Assembly (NCBI RefSeq): GCF_027925025.1
Contig: NZ_AP027058.1
Span: 124,001 to 188,000, forward strand
DNA length: 64,000 nucleotides
Direction: 5' to 3'
Source of the DNA: Limnohabitans sp. MORI2
GTDB taxonomy: Bacteria > Pseudomonadota > Gammaproteobacteria > Burkholderiales > Burkholderiaceae_C
The position numbers and the translations under genes were made by a program. The notes under the pieces were generated by a model. It was not told the DNA's origin. It worked only from the letters and a program-made list of their open reading frames with translations, and did not search any database. This document shows positions 1 to 10,372 of this stretch, one piece after another (position 1 is the first letter of the stretch; each line of letters begins with the position of its first letter).

Positions 1-792
1 CACGAACAGCACCATGCGCAAATCATCGTGTGAGTAAGGCAGTTCTACAACTTTGATCTGTGTGCTGCCTTGCTTGATTTCACCCGCTAACCAATCGCCC
101 GCTTGATGCATCATTGACACAGCCACTTGATGACCAGACGTCAGTGTGAATGGTGCATCGTGGGTCCGTCTTGGGTCAAATGCGTGCGCCCAGGGCGCTT
201 TCAAATACATGGCTTGGGTCAGCACCAAGCGGGTCATCGATGTGATGCTGTCGGTGCCCAGCAACTCAGGAACTAGGCCTTGGGTTTGTTGACTGATCCA
301 ATCGTTGATGCGCTCCCTAGAAGCCTTGGGTTGATGGACGAAATCGACCAAGCCTGGGTTGGCCTGATGGTTGAGACGTAGGCGTTGCAAATAAGACGGC
401 AAAACTTCACGGGTTTTGTTGAGCCAAACGCGGTTGCCAGTGTGTAACTTGACAGGGCTTTTGTTGATTCGATGCTGAAGCTGTTGAATCACTTGCTGGT
501 TTTGGGTAAATGCCAAAGGGTCGTTTGGCATTTGCAGTGCTTGAGTGATTTCTTTGGCCGTCTCGCCTTGTGCACCTGCATGGACCATGGCCAACGCGGA
601 CCAGATGCTCAAAGGTGAGATCACGCCGTTGGCCTGAGGTGACAGCAAAGTGGCGGCCATTTTTTGGGTGCTAGACGCCCAAACGTCCGTTGCTACTGCG
701 GGGGCTTCGGCACCGGCTGTGTTTGCCAAGGCGTAGGTGCCAAAGCTGGCCGCAATCTGCTGAAGAAATTCGCGTTTGTTCAAATGCATCAT
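1..792 (-). CDS. Serpin family protease inhibitor, 3' part outside window
   Basis: The visible 264 codons encode the N-terminal two thirds of a serpin, a suicide inhibitor that traps serine or cysteine proteases by conformational change. Serpin signatures in order are ISPLSIWSALAMVHAGAQGE, the stretch INDWISQQTQGLVPELL, LVLTQAMYLKAPW followed by a DxF/F repeat, and VELPY. The reactive-centre loop lies beyond base 1, so inhibitory status cannot be judged. The N-terminus (NKREFLQQIAASFG, then an alanine-rich stretch to AGAEA) resembles a Sec or twin-arginine-type leader with KR instead of RR, suggesting export. Two adjacent ATG codons (792 and 789) are possible starts. It follows the yitT-like gene on the same strand after 76 AT-rich bases. 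Serpins are scattered and uncommon in Proteobacteria, so this is an accessory gene. Confidence 0.85.
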   Translation of the reverse strand, partial: MMHLNKREFLQQIAASFGTYALANTAGAEAPAVATDVWASSTQKMAATLLSPQANGVISPLSIWSALAMVHAGAQGETAKEITQALQMPNDPLAFTQNQQVIQQLQHRINKSPVKLHTGNRVWLNKTREVLPSYLQRLRLNHQANPGLVDFVHQPKASRERINDWISQQTQGLVPELLGTDSITSMTRLVLTQAMYLKAPWAHAFDPRRTHDAPFTLTSGHQVAVSMMHQAGDWLAGEIKQGSTQIKVVELPYSHDDLRMVLFV

Positions 793-868
793 GTAAAAAT
801 TAAGAAAATAGTTACATCTAACGCGCCATTTCCCGTGTGAGAGGACAGCTGATGAATTATTTTTTTAA

Positions 869-1444
869 TTAGGCGCCGTAATAACGGTCAGCGCGGTGAT
901 TTACGGCAATCACCAAATTCAAAGCAAAGGCACCGAGCAGTGACAGCAGTGCTTTGTGTGCATCGGTTAGCGCAAAGACGGTGAGCAAGATGCAGGCGTC
1001 AATGGCCATTTGCACATGGCCTGCACGCCAGCCGCGAGTCTTTTGCAAATACACCGCCATGATGGTGACGCCGCCTAAGCTGGCGCCGTGGCGAATCAAA
1101 ATCAAAATGCCAGTCCCGACCAGCAGGCCAGCCATGACGGCGGCGAAGGTGGGTTCTAAATGCGAAAACCCAATCCATTGAGGCAGCAGCTCGACGTAGA
1201 TGGAGAGTAGGCCAACAGCTGCAAATGTTTTGAAAGTGAACGCATGGCCGAGTCGCTGCCAGCCAAACACGTAAAACGGCAGATTGATGGTGAACAACAC
1301 CGCGCCCAATGGCAGCTCTGCTAAGTAATGCAGCAAGAACGCCACACCTGTGGTGCCGCCGGTGAACAGGGAAGCTTCACGAAACAAGCACACCCCCAAC
1401 GCGACAAACAAGCAGCCCGTGAGCAAACCTTGCAGATCTTCCAA
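869..1444 (-). CDS. YitT family (DUF161) integral membrane protein
   Basis: A hydrophobic protein of about 191 residues with five to six predicted membrane segments and the family motif FTGGTTGVAFLLHY near the N-terminus, plus RHGASLGGVTIMAVYLQ later. Function in bacteria is unknown; a transport role is often assumed. It lacks the soluble DUF2179 domain that longer YitT proteins carry. The start is unresolved. The TTG at 1444 has no ribosome site, whereas the same frame runs back to an ATT at 1489, preceded by GGGA about seven bases upstream and directly after the gatB stop. The latter would add the residues SSEATPPTPAPHSA. It lies directly downstream of gatB and may be the last gene of the gat transcript. 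Confidence 0.75.
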   Translation of the reverse strand: MEDLQGLLTGCLFVALGVCLFREASLFTGGTTGVAFLLHYLAELPLGAVLFTINLPFYVFGWQRLGHAFTFKTFAAVGLLSIYVELLPQWIGFSHLEPTFAAVMAGLLVGTGILILIRHGASLGGVTIMAVYLQKTRGWRAGHVQMAIDACILLTVFALTDAHKALLSLLGAFALNLVIAVNHRADRYYGA

Positions 1445-1492
1445 CGCACTGTGCGGCGCTGGGGTGGGTGGTGTGGCTTCTGAGGAAATGGC

Positions 1493-2947
1493 TTATCCCA
1501 GTTTCTTCATCAGCAGTGCGTTGACTTGGGCGGGGTTGGCTTTGCCCTTGCTGGCCTTCATGATGGGGCCGACCAAGCCGTTCAAGGCTTTGGCGTTGCC
1601 CGCTTTGAACTCTTCGACGTTCTTGGGGTTGGCGGCCAACACCTCGTCGATGATTTTTTCCAACTCACCGGTATCGTTCATCTGCTTCAAGCCTTTGGCT
1701 TCGATGATGGCGTCGACTTCGCCCTCGCCGTTCCACAACGCCTCAAACACTTGCTTGGCCGAGTTGTTGTTGATCGTGCCGTCTTGGATGCGCGCAATCA
1801 TCGCGCCCAGTTGTGCAGCGCTGACGGGGATGTTGTCAAACGTCACTTCGCCACTGTTCAAACGGCGTGAGACTTCGCCCATGATCCAGTTGCTGGCCAG
1901 TTTGGGTTGACCGCAGGCTTTGGCCGCCGCTTCAAAGTAGGCCGCGGTGGCTTTGCTTTGTGTGAGTAAGGTCGCGTCGTATTCAGGCAGCGCGTAGTCT
2001 TTGACGAAGCGCTCAGCCATCACGCGCGGCAGCTCGGCCATGTCGCCCTTCACACGCTCCACCCAATCGCGGCCAATGACCAGCGGGGGCAGGTCAGGGT
2101 CGGGGAAGTAGCGATAGTCGGCGGCGTCTTCTTTGGTGCGCATGGCGCGGGTCTCGCCTGTGTCGGGGTCAAACAGCACGGTGGCTTGTTCGATGGCGTG
2201 GCCGTCTTCGATTTGTTCGATTTGCCAGCGCACTTCAAAGTCGATGGCTTGTTGCATGAACTTGAAGCTGTTCAAGTTTTTGATTTCGCGGCGCGTGCCC
2301 AAGGGCTCGCCTGGCTTGCGCACCGACACGTTGGCGTCGCAGCGGAAAGAGCCCTCTTGCATATTGCCGTCGCAAATGCCAATCCACGTCACGATTTTGT
2401 GCAACTCTTTGGCGTAGGCCACGGCTTCTTCGCTGGAGCGAATGTCGGGCTCGGTCACGATTTCCAAGAGCGGGGTGCCAGCGCGGTTCAAATCGATGCC
2501 GGATTGACCAATGAAGTCTTCGTGCAACGATTTGCCCGCGTCTTCTTCGAGGTGGGCGCGCACCAAGCGCACGGTTTTGTGCACGGTCTCTTTGCCTTCT
2601 TCTAAGAAGAACGACACCTCGCCGCCTTGCACCACCGGAATTTCAAATTGGCTGATTTGATAGCCCTTGGGCAGGTCGGGGTAGAAGTAGTTTTTACGGG
2701 CAAAGATGCTGCGCTCGGCGATGTGCGAGTTGACGGCCAAGCCGAACTCAATGGCGCGTTCAACAGCGCCCACGTTCATCACGGGCAGCGTGCCGGGCAG
2801 GGCCATGTCCACGGCGCAAGCTTGGGTGTTGGCTTCGGCGCCAAACGCAGTCGGCGCGCGGCTGAAAATTTTGCTTTGTGTGGAAAGCTGGGCGTGGGTT
2901 TCAAAGCCGATGACGACTTCGTAGCCTTGAACTAATTTAGCGGTCAT
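1493..2947 (-). CDS. gatB: Asp-tRNA(Asn)/Glu-tRNA(Gln) amidotransferase subunit B
   Basis: 484 residues, the usual length for GatB. With GatA and GatC it converts misacylated Glu-tRNA(Gln) or Asp-tRNA(Asn) to the correct amide using glutamine-derived ammonia. The N-terminal kinase-like catalytic cradle is recognisable ([20 protein letters not shown], then [15 protein letters not shown] and DANVSVR), followed by the C-terminal YqeY-like tail domain that touches the tRNA ([13 protein letters not shown]). It is the last of a gatC-gatA-gatB operon, one base after gatA. Presence of GatCAB implies that tRNA-dependent amidation is used for Asn and/or Gln in this organism. Confidence 0.97.
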   Translation of the reverse strand: MTAKLVQGYEVVIGFETHAQLSTQSKIFSRAPTAFGAEANTQACAVDMALPGTLPVMNVGAVERAIEFGLAVNSHIAERSIFARKNYFYPDLPKGYQISQFEIPVVQGGEVSFFLEEGKETVHKTVRLVRAHLEEDAGKSLHEDFIGQSGIDLNRAGTPLLEIVTEPDIRSSEEAVAYAKELHKIVTWIGICDGNMQEGSFRCDANVSVRKPGEPLGTRREIKNLNSFKFMQQAIDFEVRWQIEQIEDGHAIEQATVLFDPDTGETRAMRTKEDAADYRYFPDPDLPPLVIGRDWVERVKGDMAELPRVMAERFVKDYALPEYDATLLTQSKATAAYFEAAAKACGQPKLASNWIMGEVSRRLNSGEVTFDNIPVSAAQLGAMIARIQDGTINNNSAKQVFEALWNGEGEVDAIIEAKGLKQMNDTGELEKIIDEVLAANPKNVEEFKAGNAKALNGLVGPIMKASKGKANPAQVNALLMKKLG

Positions 2948-2948
2948 T

Positions 2949-4433
2949 TCAAATGCCCTCCGGTTTTTGGAGGTGGAAATCGGTGTTCAGTTGGAACTGG
3001 TGTGCCACGTTGAGCAGCTTGGCTTCTTGCAAGTAGTTGCCAATGAGCTGCATGCCCACAGGCATTCCGCCTTCGCCAAAACCCACAGGCAGGCTCATGC
3101 CTGGCAGGCCCGCGAGCGACGCGGGCAGGGTGAAGATGTCGGCCAAGTAGTCGGCCAGCGGGTCGGCCGCGTTGTTGCCCAGCTTCCACGCCACGGTGGG
3201 GGCGACGGGGCCAGCGATCACATCGCACTCGGCAAAGGCGCGTTGGAAGTCGTCCGCAATCATGCGGCGAATTTTTTGCGCTTGCAGGTAGTACGCGTCG
3301 TAGTAGCCGTGGCTCAGCACATATGCGCCGGTCATGATGCGACGCTTGACCTCTTCGCCAAAGCCTTCAGCGCGAGTCTTTTTGTACATGTCCACGAGGT
3401 CGGTGTAGTCTTTGGCGCGGTGGCCAAACTTCACACCATCAAAGCGGCTCAGGTTCGAGCTGGCTTCGGCGGGCGCGATGATGTAGTACACGGGAATGGC
3501 CAACTCGGTGCGCGGCAGCGTGATGGGCACGAGCTTGGCGCCTTGGGCTTCGAGTGTTTTGAGTGCAGCGTCAATCGCGGTGCGCACATCGGCAGACAAA
3601 CCGTCGCCAAAAAACTCTTTGGGAATGCCAATGCGCAAACCAGCCAAGCTGTCGTTCAACTTGGCGGAGAAGTTTTCAGCGGGGACGTCGAGCGAGGTGG
3701 AATCGCGGTCCAAGTCGGGGCCGCACATGGCCGAGAGCAGCAAGGCGCAGTCTTCGGCGCTGCGGGCCATGGGGCCGGCTTGGTCGAGGCTGGAGGCGTA
3801 GGCAATCATGCCGTAGCGACTGGCGCGGCCATAGGTGGGCTTGATGCCGGTGATGCCGCAAAAGCTGGCGGGTTGACGAATCGAGCCGCCGGTATCGGTG
3901 CCGGTGGCAGCGGGGGCCAAACGAGCGGCCACGGCGGCTGCGCTGCCGCCCGATGAGCCGCCAGGTACATGCGAAGTGTTCCAAGGGTTTTTGACCGCGC
4001 CGTAGGCCGAGTTTTCGTTGCTCGAGCCCATGGCGAATTCGTCGCAATTGACCTTGCCCAAAGTCACCATGCCTGCGCCGCCTTGGCCGTTCACGCCTGT
4101 GCCGAGTTTGGCCACCACGGTGGCGTCAAACGGCGAGCGATAGCTCTGCAAAATTTTGGAGCCCGCGGTGGTGGGGAAGTCTTGGGTGACAAACACGTCT
4201 TTGTGCGCCAGTGGCACGCCTTCGAGCAGGCCCGCTGTGCCAGCGGCAATGCGGGCGTCAGCGGCTTTGGCTTGGGTCAGTGTGGCTTCTTCGTTCAAGG
4301 CCAAAAACGAGCCGGTGGTGTCGGCCTTGGCGCGGGCCAAGAAGTGTTGGGCCACTTCGGTGGCGCTGACTTGTTTGTGCGCCAGTGCGGCGGCGAGTTG
4401 GGTGACGCTTTGGTCATGCAATGCTTGGGTCAT
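2949..4433 (-). CDS. gatA: Asp-tRNA(Asn)/Glu-tRNA(Gln) amidotransferase subunit A
   Basis: The amidase-signature subunit that releases ammonia from glutamine and passes it to GatB. I see the Ser-cisSer-Lys triad as K78 (LAHKDV), S160 (PGGSSGGSA) and S184 (TDTGGSIRQ), numbered from the start used here. I chose the ATG at 4433, giving 494 residues, because it has GAGG eight bases upstream and matches the usual MTQALHD beginning. A TTG at 4451 in the same frame would overlap gatC by eight bases and add six residues. It is the middle gene of gatCAB. Confidence 0.96.
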   Translation of the reverse strand: MTQALHDQSVTQLAAALAHKQVSATEVAQHFLARAKADTTGSFLALNEEATLTQAKAADARIAAGTAGLLEGVPLAHKDVFVTQDFPTTAGSKILQSYRSPFDATVVAKLGTGVNGQGGAGMVTLGKVNCDEFAMGSSNENSAYGAVKNPWNTSHVPGGSSGGSAAAVAARLAPAATGTDTGGSIRQPASFCGITGIKPTYGRASRYGMIAYASSLDQAGPMARSAEDCALLLSAMCGPDLDRDSTSLDVPAENFSAKLNDSLAGLRIGIPKEFFGDGLSADVRTAIDAALKTLEAQGAKLVPITLPRTELAIPVYYIIAPAEASSNLSRFDGVKFGHRAKDYTDLVDMYKKTRAEGFGEEVKRRIMTGAYVLSHGYYDAYYLQAQKIRRMIADDFQRAFAECDVIAGPVAPTVAWKLGNNAADPLADYLADIFTLPASLAGLPGMSLPVGFGEGGMPVGMQLIGNYLQEAKLLNVAHQFQLNTDFHLQKPEGI

Positions 4434-4443
4434 GTGCGTGGCC

Positions 4444-4752
4444 TCACTCAATCACTTTGGGAACCAAGAACAAGCCACGCTCCACGGCGGGGGCGCTTTG
4501 TTGGTTGGCGTCACGGTTGTTGGGTTCGCTGGCCACGTCCGGGCGCAGGCGCAGGGCCATTTCGGGGTGGTCGCGCATGGCGTCCACGGGGTGTGCCATG
4601 GGCACGATGCCATCGGTATTCACAGCGCGGATTTGCTCGACGATGTCAAAAAAACCGTTGATTTTGCTGAGCATGCGGGCTTGTTCGTCCGGTTGAAGCT
4701 CTAGGCGCGCCAAATTGGCAATGCGCTGAATGTCTTGGTCGTTGAGGGACAT
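4444..4752 (-). CDS. gatC: Asp-tRNA(Asn)/Glu-tRNA(Gln) amidotransferase subunit C
   Basis: 102 residues beginning [19 protein letters not shown], the standard GatC N-terminal helix. GatC wraps the GatA-GatB interface and stabilises the complex. First gene of the gatCAB operon, transcribed divergently from mreB across a 91-base region. It has no catalytic residues of its own. I see no convincing sigma-70 promoter for this direction. Confidence 0.95.
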   Translation of the reverse strand: MSLNDQDIQRIANLARLELQPDEQARMLSKINGFFDIVEQIRAVNTDGIVPMAHPVDAMRDHPEMALRLRPDVASEPNNRDANQQSAPAVERGLFLVPKVIE

Positions 4753-4834
4753 ACTTTAGTAAGGGAAAAACCCAAGGTTTATGGGCGATGCGGTATTATC
4801 TCGCCTTTGTGTCCGCGCCCGCGGGCAAGCTTAG

Positions 4835-5887
<1,053 letters not shown>

Positions 5888-5891
5888 TTAA

Positions 5892-6812
5892 GTGCCACTG
5901 GGCACCCTCGACCGCACCCCACCGGCCTTCTTCAAGCAAGGCCCTTCAGCCGTCTCCAAATTACTTTTCTTCAGCGCCTTATCGGTGCTGTTGATGGTGG
6001 CCGATGTGCGTTTTGGGGTGACCCAACCTTTGCGCGCAGCTTTGTCTGTGGCGTTGTATCCCGTTCAATGGCTGGCCATGCGTCCACAGGCGCTGGCTGA
6101 ATACTCCACAGAATATTTTGAAGCGCGTGATGTGGCGCAAGCGTCTGAGCGCGAGGCGCGTCAACAGCTGTTGGTGCAAGCCCGTCGCTCAGGGCAAGTC
6201 GAACAGCTGGCGCTGGAAAACAAACAGCTGCGTGAATTGCTCAGCCTGAGCAAGCGCTTGGAGACCAAAGGCATTGCGGCCGAGGTGTTGTACGACGCAG
6301 CCGATCCCTACACCCGAAAGCTCATCATTGACAAAGGCATGGCCAATGGCATCAAGGCCAGCTCGCCTGTGATGGACGAGCATGGCATTTTGGGGCAAGT
6401 CACGCATGTGTTGCCGCTCGTGAGCGAGGTGACCTTGGTGACGGACCGCGAACACTCGATTCCTGTGCTCAACACCCGTACCGGTGCGCGCGGCGTGGCC
6501 TATGGCGAATCAGGCGGCGCACCGTTGCTAGAGCTGCGCTTCATGGCCACCAACGCTGACATTGAAGTGGGCGACATGTTGTCCACCAGCGGTGTGGATG
6601 GCATTTACCCTGCGGGCGTTTTGGTGGGCAAAGTCACCAAAGTCGAGCGCCGTGCCGAAACAGCTTTTGCGCGCATTTTGTGTGAGCCCGTGGGCCGAGT
6701 TCAAGGTGCGCGGCATGTGATGGTGCTTGAGCCTTTGTCAGATCAATTGCCACCGCGCCCGCAAATTGAAAAGCCGCAACCGGTGGCCACGCACAAAGGA
6801 GGTCGCAAATGA
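5892..6812 (+). CDS. mreC: Rod shape-determining protein MreC
   Basis: 306 residues starting at GTG (5892), four bases after the mreB stop. One membrane segment lies around residues 22-40 (SKLLFFSALSVLLMVADV). A short coiled coil follows at about 65-110 (charged stretch ending LENKQLRELLSLSKRLE), and then the periplasmic beta domain (GILGQVTHVLPLVSEV, LLSTSGVDGIYPAGVLVG-type motifs). MreC links MreB filaments to PBP2 and MreD in the periplasm. The proline-rich C-terminus is ordinary for the family. It ends inside the mreD start. Confidence 0.96.
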   Translation: MPLGTLDRTPPAFFKQGPSAVSKLLFFSALSVLLMVADVRFGVTQPLRAALSVALYPVQWLAMRPQALAEYSTEYFEARDVAQASEREARQQLLVQARRSGQVEQLALENKQLRELLSLSKRLETKGIAAEVLYDAADPYTRKLIIDKGMANGIKASSPVMDEHGILGQVTHVLPLVSEVTLVTDREHSIPVLNTRTGARGVAYGESGGAPLLELRFMATNADIEVGDMLSTSGVDGIYPAGVLVGKVTKVERRAETAFARILCEPVGRVQGARHVMVLEPLSDQLPPRPQIEKPQPVATHKGGRK

Positions 6813-7339
6813 TCATGCCGCGTGGCCAACAATTGTTGTTGCCTGCCAATCCTTTGTTTATTTTGTTCACGCTGCTGGCGGCGTTGTTTGCCAACATGGT
6901 GGTGAACATCAGCCTAGTCGGCAACGCGGCATGGATGCCTGACTTCTTGGCCTTGGTGCTGGTCTTTTGGTGTGTGCACCAGACGCGCTTGGTGGGCATT
7001 GGCATCGCCTTTTTCTTTGGCGTTGCCACCGATGTGCACCAAGCGGCGTTGCTTGGACAGCATGCTTTGAGCTACACAGCGTTGGGCTTCATGGCGGTGA
7101 TGGTGCATCGTCGGCTCTTGTGGTTCACGGTGCCTTCGCAGGCCATGCAAGTTTTGCCGTTGTTTCTTGTGGCGCATGCTTTAGAGCTGATGGTGCGCAT
7201 GATGTCGGGCGCGCTCTTTCCCGGTTGGAGTCTTATGTTGGCGCCCTTGCTAGAGGCCTTGCTGTGGCCCTTGGTGAGCGTGTTGTTGTTGGCGCCTCAG
7301 CGCCGTGCACCCAACCCTGATTTGAACCGACCGCTATGA
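6809..7339 (+). CDS. mreD: Rod shape-determining protein MreD
   Basis: 176 residues with five to six membrane segments, typical of MreD, the inner-membrane partner of MreC and RodA/PBP2. It overlaps mreC by four bases (ATGA). Its start is set by a near-perfect Shine-Dalgarno AAAGGAGG at 6795-6802, one of the strongest in the window. Motifs such as FFFGVATDVHQAALLGQHAL are typical of the family. It overlaps mrdA by four bases in turn, so the two are translationally coupled. Confidence 0.93.
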   Translation: MIMPRGQQLLLPANPLFILFTLLAALFANMVVNISLVGNAAWMPDFLALVLVFWCVHQTRLVGIGIAFFFGVATDVHQAALLGQHALSYTALGFMAVMVHRRLLWFTVPSQAMQVLPLFLVAHALELMVRMMSGALFPGWSLMLAPLLEALLWPLVSVLLLAPQRRAPNPDLNRPL

Positions 7340-9393
7340 GGGTAATTCGCGACATCGAGTCCGATCTGCGACGGTTCAGGTCGCGCATGGTGGTCGTGAC
7401 GGGCGCGATCTTGGTGTTGTTTGCCTTGTTAGCCCTGCGTTTGTTTTATCTGCAAGTGGTGCGCTACGACGAGTTGAATGCGCAAGCCGAAAACAACCGT
7501 ACAGCCATCGTGCCCATCGTGCCCAACCGCGGTGTCATCATGGATCGCAACGGCATTGTCTTGGCTACCAACTACTCCGCCTACACCTTGGAGATCACGG
7601 CTTCCAAAGTGACGGCGCCGCTGGAAGAGGTGATTGAGCAACTCTCAAGCGTCATTGACATTCAACCGCGTGACAAACGCCGTTTTAAAAAGCAACTGAG
7701 TGAATCGAAGAGCTTTGAATCGGTGCCTATTCGCAACCGCCTGACAGACGAAGAGGTGGCACGTTTTGCGGCACAACGCTACCGATTCCCCGGCGTTGAG
7801 ATTCGTGCGCGGTTGTTCCGAAACTACCCGTACAACCAGTTAGCCAGTCACGTGATTGGCTACATCGGGCGTATCAACCAAGCCGAAAAAGGCAAGATCG
7901 AAGAGTCTGAAGACGCAGGCAACTATCGTGGCACCGACTACATCGGCAAACTCGGCGTTGAGCAAAGCTACGAAAAGCAATTGCACGGGACCACGGGTGT
8001 GCAAGAAATGGAAACGTCTGCGGGAGGCCGCGCCGTGCGTCGCCTCAACAGCAGTCAAGCGATTCCTGGTAACAGCGTGGTGTTGTCCATCGACATCAAG
8101 TTGCAAAAACTGGTGGAAGACCTGTATGGCAAGCGCCGCGGCGCCTTGGTGGCATTAGATCCAAAAACAGGCGAAGTGCTGGCCTTCGTGAGCAAGCCCA
8201 CGTTTGATCCGAACTTGTTTGTGGACGGCATTGATTCGGAAAACTGGGCGGCGCTGAACGAATCCATCGACAAACCGTTGCTCAACCGTGCATTGCGCGG
8301 CACGTATCCTCCAGGCTCTACCTACAAGCCATTCATGGCTTTGGCGGCTTTGCAAACGGGCAAGCGCGCGGAAAAAACCATCATTTCTGATCCGGGTTTT
8401 TTCATGTTCGGCAATCACCGATTCCGTGACGACAAAGAAGGCGGGCATGGCTCGGTCGATATGTATAAGTCGATCGTTGAGTCTTGCGACACCTATTACT
8501 ACACGCTGGCGCGAGACATGGGCGTGGACTTGATGCATGACCAAATGAAGCCTTTGGGTTTTGGTCAGATCACAGGCATTGACATTTTGGGTGAGTCCCG
8601 AGGCGTGTTGCCCTCCACAGAGTGGAAGCGCACCACCTACAAAAAGCCCGAGCAACAACGTTGGTACTCAGGTGAAACCATTTCGCTGGGCATTGGTCAG
8701 GGCTACAACAACTTCACCATGCTGCAAATTGCGCATGCCATGGGCACGGTGGCGAACAACGGTTTGAAGATGAAGCCTCACTTGGTGCGTGAAGTGGTGG
8801 ACGTCGAAACCAAAGCATCGACCTTGGTGGCCAAAGAGCCCGTCGCGCAATTGCCCTTGTCGCCCGAGAACTTAGAAGTGATCAAAAAGGGCATGATCGG
8901 CGTGAACATTGAAGGAACCTCTGCCAGCAGCTTCATTGGGGCGCAGTATGTGAGCGCCGGCAAGACTGGGACTGCGCAGGTCTTCACGGTCAAACAAAAC
9001 GAAAAATACAACGCCTCGACAATTGACGAGCGCATGCGCGATCACGCCTTGTTTGTTGCATTTGCACCTGCGGATGACCCCAAGGTGGCGTTGGCCATGG
9101 TGGTGGAAAACGCCGGTTTTGGTGCGCAAAATGCAGCCCCGATTGCCCGCCGTGTTTTTGACTTCGTGATCATGGGACAGTACCCCTCACAAGAAGACAT
9201 TGAGGCTGTGCAAAAGGGGCAAGCCACCCGTCCGATCGGTAAGCCTCGCGCCGTTGCGAGCGTGCCTTGGCCGCCTAAGGCAGCAGAGTTGGCGGTTGAA
9301 GAGCCTGTGGTGGCTGCCTCTGCCGCAGAAAGAGCCGCTTCTGCGGCGAGCGCGGCTGCTGCTGTGAAGCCTGCAGCCAGCGGTGCGCGCTAA
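7336..9393 (+). CDS. mrdA: Penicillin-binding protein 2 (elongasome transpeptidase)
   Basis: 685 residues: short cytoplasmic tail, one membrane helix at about 18-40, a pedestal domain with the conserved NRG(V)IMDRNG motif, then the transpeptidase domain. Active-site motifs are S328-T-Y-K331 (PPGSTYKPFMA), S-C-D (VESCDTYYY) and K-T-G (SAGKTGTAQV). PBP2 crosslinks peptidoglycan during rod elongation. The C-terminal 50 residues are Ala-rich and probably disordered. No rodA follows; the operon stops here against a convergent gene that overlaps its last four bases. Confidence 0.97.
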   Translation: MRVIRDIESDLRRFRSRMVVVTGAILVLFALLALRLFYLQVVRYDELNAQAENNRTAIVPIVPNRGVIMDRNGIVLATNYSAYTLEITASKVTAPLEEVIEQLSSVIDIQPRDKRRFKKQLSESKSFESVPIRNRLTDEEVARFAAQRYRFPGVEIRARLFRNYPYNQLASHVIGYIGRINQAEKGKIEESEDAGNYRGTDYIGKLGVEQSYEKQLHGTTGVQEMETSAGGRAVRRLNSSQAIPGNSVVLSIDIKLQKLVEDLYGKRRGALVALDPKTGEVLAFVSKPTFDPNLFVDGIDSENWAALNESIDKPLLNRALRGTYPPGSTYKPFMALAALQTGKRAEKTIISDPGFFMFGNHRFRDDKEGGHGSVDMYKSIVESCDTYYYTLARDMGVDLMHDQMKPLGFGQITGIDILGESRGVLPSTEWKRTTYKKPEQQRWYSGETISLGIGQGYNNFTMLQIAHAMGTVANNGLKMKPHLVREVVDVETKASTLVAKEPVAQLPLSPENLEVIKKGMIGVNIEGTSASSFIGAQYVSAGKTGTAQVFTVKQNEKYNASTIDERMRDHALFVAFAPADDPKVALAMVVENAGFGAQNAAPIARRVFDFVIMGQYPSQEDIEAVQKGQATRPIGKPRAVASVPWPPKAAELAVEEPVVAASAAERAASAASAAAAVKPAASGAR

Positions 9394-10148
9394 CGTAAAA
9401 ACGCGTCGTAGCTGGTTTTGCAAATCAGCGCACTCACCACGGCGATGAACATGCCGCGCACAAAGCCTGCGCCATGTTGTAAAGCCATCCGTGTGCCCAA
9501 TAAACTACCCGCCACATTGGCCATGGCCAAGGGCAGCGCCATGTGCCACCAGACGTGGCCTTTCATGGTGAATAAAGTCAGTGCAGCGATATTGCTAGAG
9601 AGGTTAAGCAGTTTGGCGGCCACCGAGGCATTCAGAAAATCGTAGCCCAGCCACCGCACCAGCAAAAACACAAAGAAGCTGCCTGTGCCCGGCCCAAAGA
9701 AACCATCGTAAAAACCGATCGTCAGACCGATGGTGGAGGTGGCCCATAGTTCTGTTCGCCCACTAAATCGCGGTGCATGGTGGCGACCCATGTCTTTGCG
9801 CATGAGGGTATAGATCAGCACCACCACCAGTACGACAGGAAGCAGGCGGCGTAAAAATTCTGGCGAAACCAGCGTGACCAACCAAGCACCCGCAAAGGAC
9901 GCCAACATGGTGGCGGCGGCGGCGGGTAGTAAGGATGACCAGCGCACATGGATGCGGCGGCTGTATTGCCAAGTGGCAAATGCGGTGCCCCAGACGGATG
10001 CGCTTTTGTTGGTGCCAAACAAAGTAGCGGGTGTGGTGGAGGGGTAAGCCGCAAACAAGGCGGGTAGCAAGATGAGTCCGCCACCGCCAACGATGGAGTC
10101 CACAAAGCCTGCAAACGCTGAGGCAAAGGTGGTGAAGAAAAGTTCCAT
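9390..10148 (-). CDS. TSUP/TauE-SafE family membrane permease
   Basis: 252 residues with seven to eight membrane segments. The family repeats are visible as FVDSIVGGGGLILLPALF (residues 15-33) and GFYDGFFGPGTGSFFVF in the second half. TSUP proteins export or import sulfite, sulfonates or related anions, but the substrate cannot be read here. The frame stays open to about 10316, but the family N-terminus begins at the ATG at 10148 (MELFFTTFAS) and the upstream stretch crosses a terminator hairpin. Its stop overlaps the mrdA stop by four bases, convergently. Confidence 0.9.
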   Translation of the reverse strand: MELFFTTFASAFAGFVDSIVGGGGLILLPALFAAYPSTTPATLFGTNKSASVWGTAFATWQYSRRIHVRWSSLLPAAAATMLASFAGAWLVTLVSPEFLRRLLPVVLVVVLIYTLMRKDMGRHHAPRFSGRTELWATSTIGLTIGFYDGFFGPGTGSFFVFLLVRWLGYDFLNASVAAKLLNLSSNIAALTLFTMKGHVWWHMALPLAMANVAGSLLGTRMALQHGAGFVRGMFIAVVSALICKTSYDAFLR

Positions 10149-10187
10149 GCAGGGATTGTGGCGTGAGTTGTGGCGGCGCCACAAAGC

Positions 10188-10216
10188 AAAAGGCACCGGG
10201 GTGACCGGTGCCTTTT
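10188..10216 (-). terminator. Strong hairpin terminator upstream of the TSUP gene
   Basis: A perfect 12-base-pair stem (AAAAGGCACCGG with its complement) and a five-base loop; on the minus strand it runs into TTTTGCTTTG. It stands 157 bases past the GMC oxidoreductase stop and 40 before the TSUP start, so it ends either the mmsA-GMC transcript or a separate short RNA. Confidence 0.75.
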
Positions 10217-10372
10217 CGGGGTGACGTTCCTGTGGAAGCGTCTGTTGTTTATGTCTCCTCAGACCCTCGTAGTCACAGCGCTGGCGCTGTTTCGAGTGAT
10301 AAGAATGTAATTGCAATGACCATTGGAATTGCCTAGGACATTCCCTTGAGGGCTAACCCTAGGCGTAGCAGG
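10217..10372 (-). other. Structured intergenic stretch, possible small RNA or gene remnant
   Basis: No protein is recognisable. Read on the minus strand it contains nested inverted repeats: GCCTAGG at 10331-10337 with its mate at 10358-10364, ACAGCGC/GCGCTGT at 10275-10290, and GTCTG/CAGAC at 10240-10264 with AGGAG in its loop. It ends at the strong terminator at 10188-10216. The AGGAGACATAAAC motif looks like a ribosome-binding leader with no gene after it. It could be a small RNA, a long 3' UTR, or what is left after a gene was deleted. Confidence 0.3.

Noticed and set aside
10149..10316. 56-residue N-terminal extension of the TSUP gene
   Set aside because: It crosses a terminator hairpin and does not resemble a signal or membrane segment.
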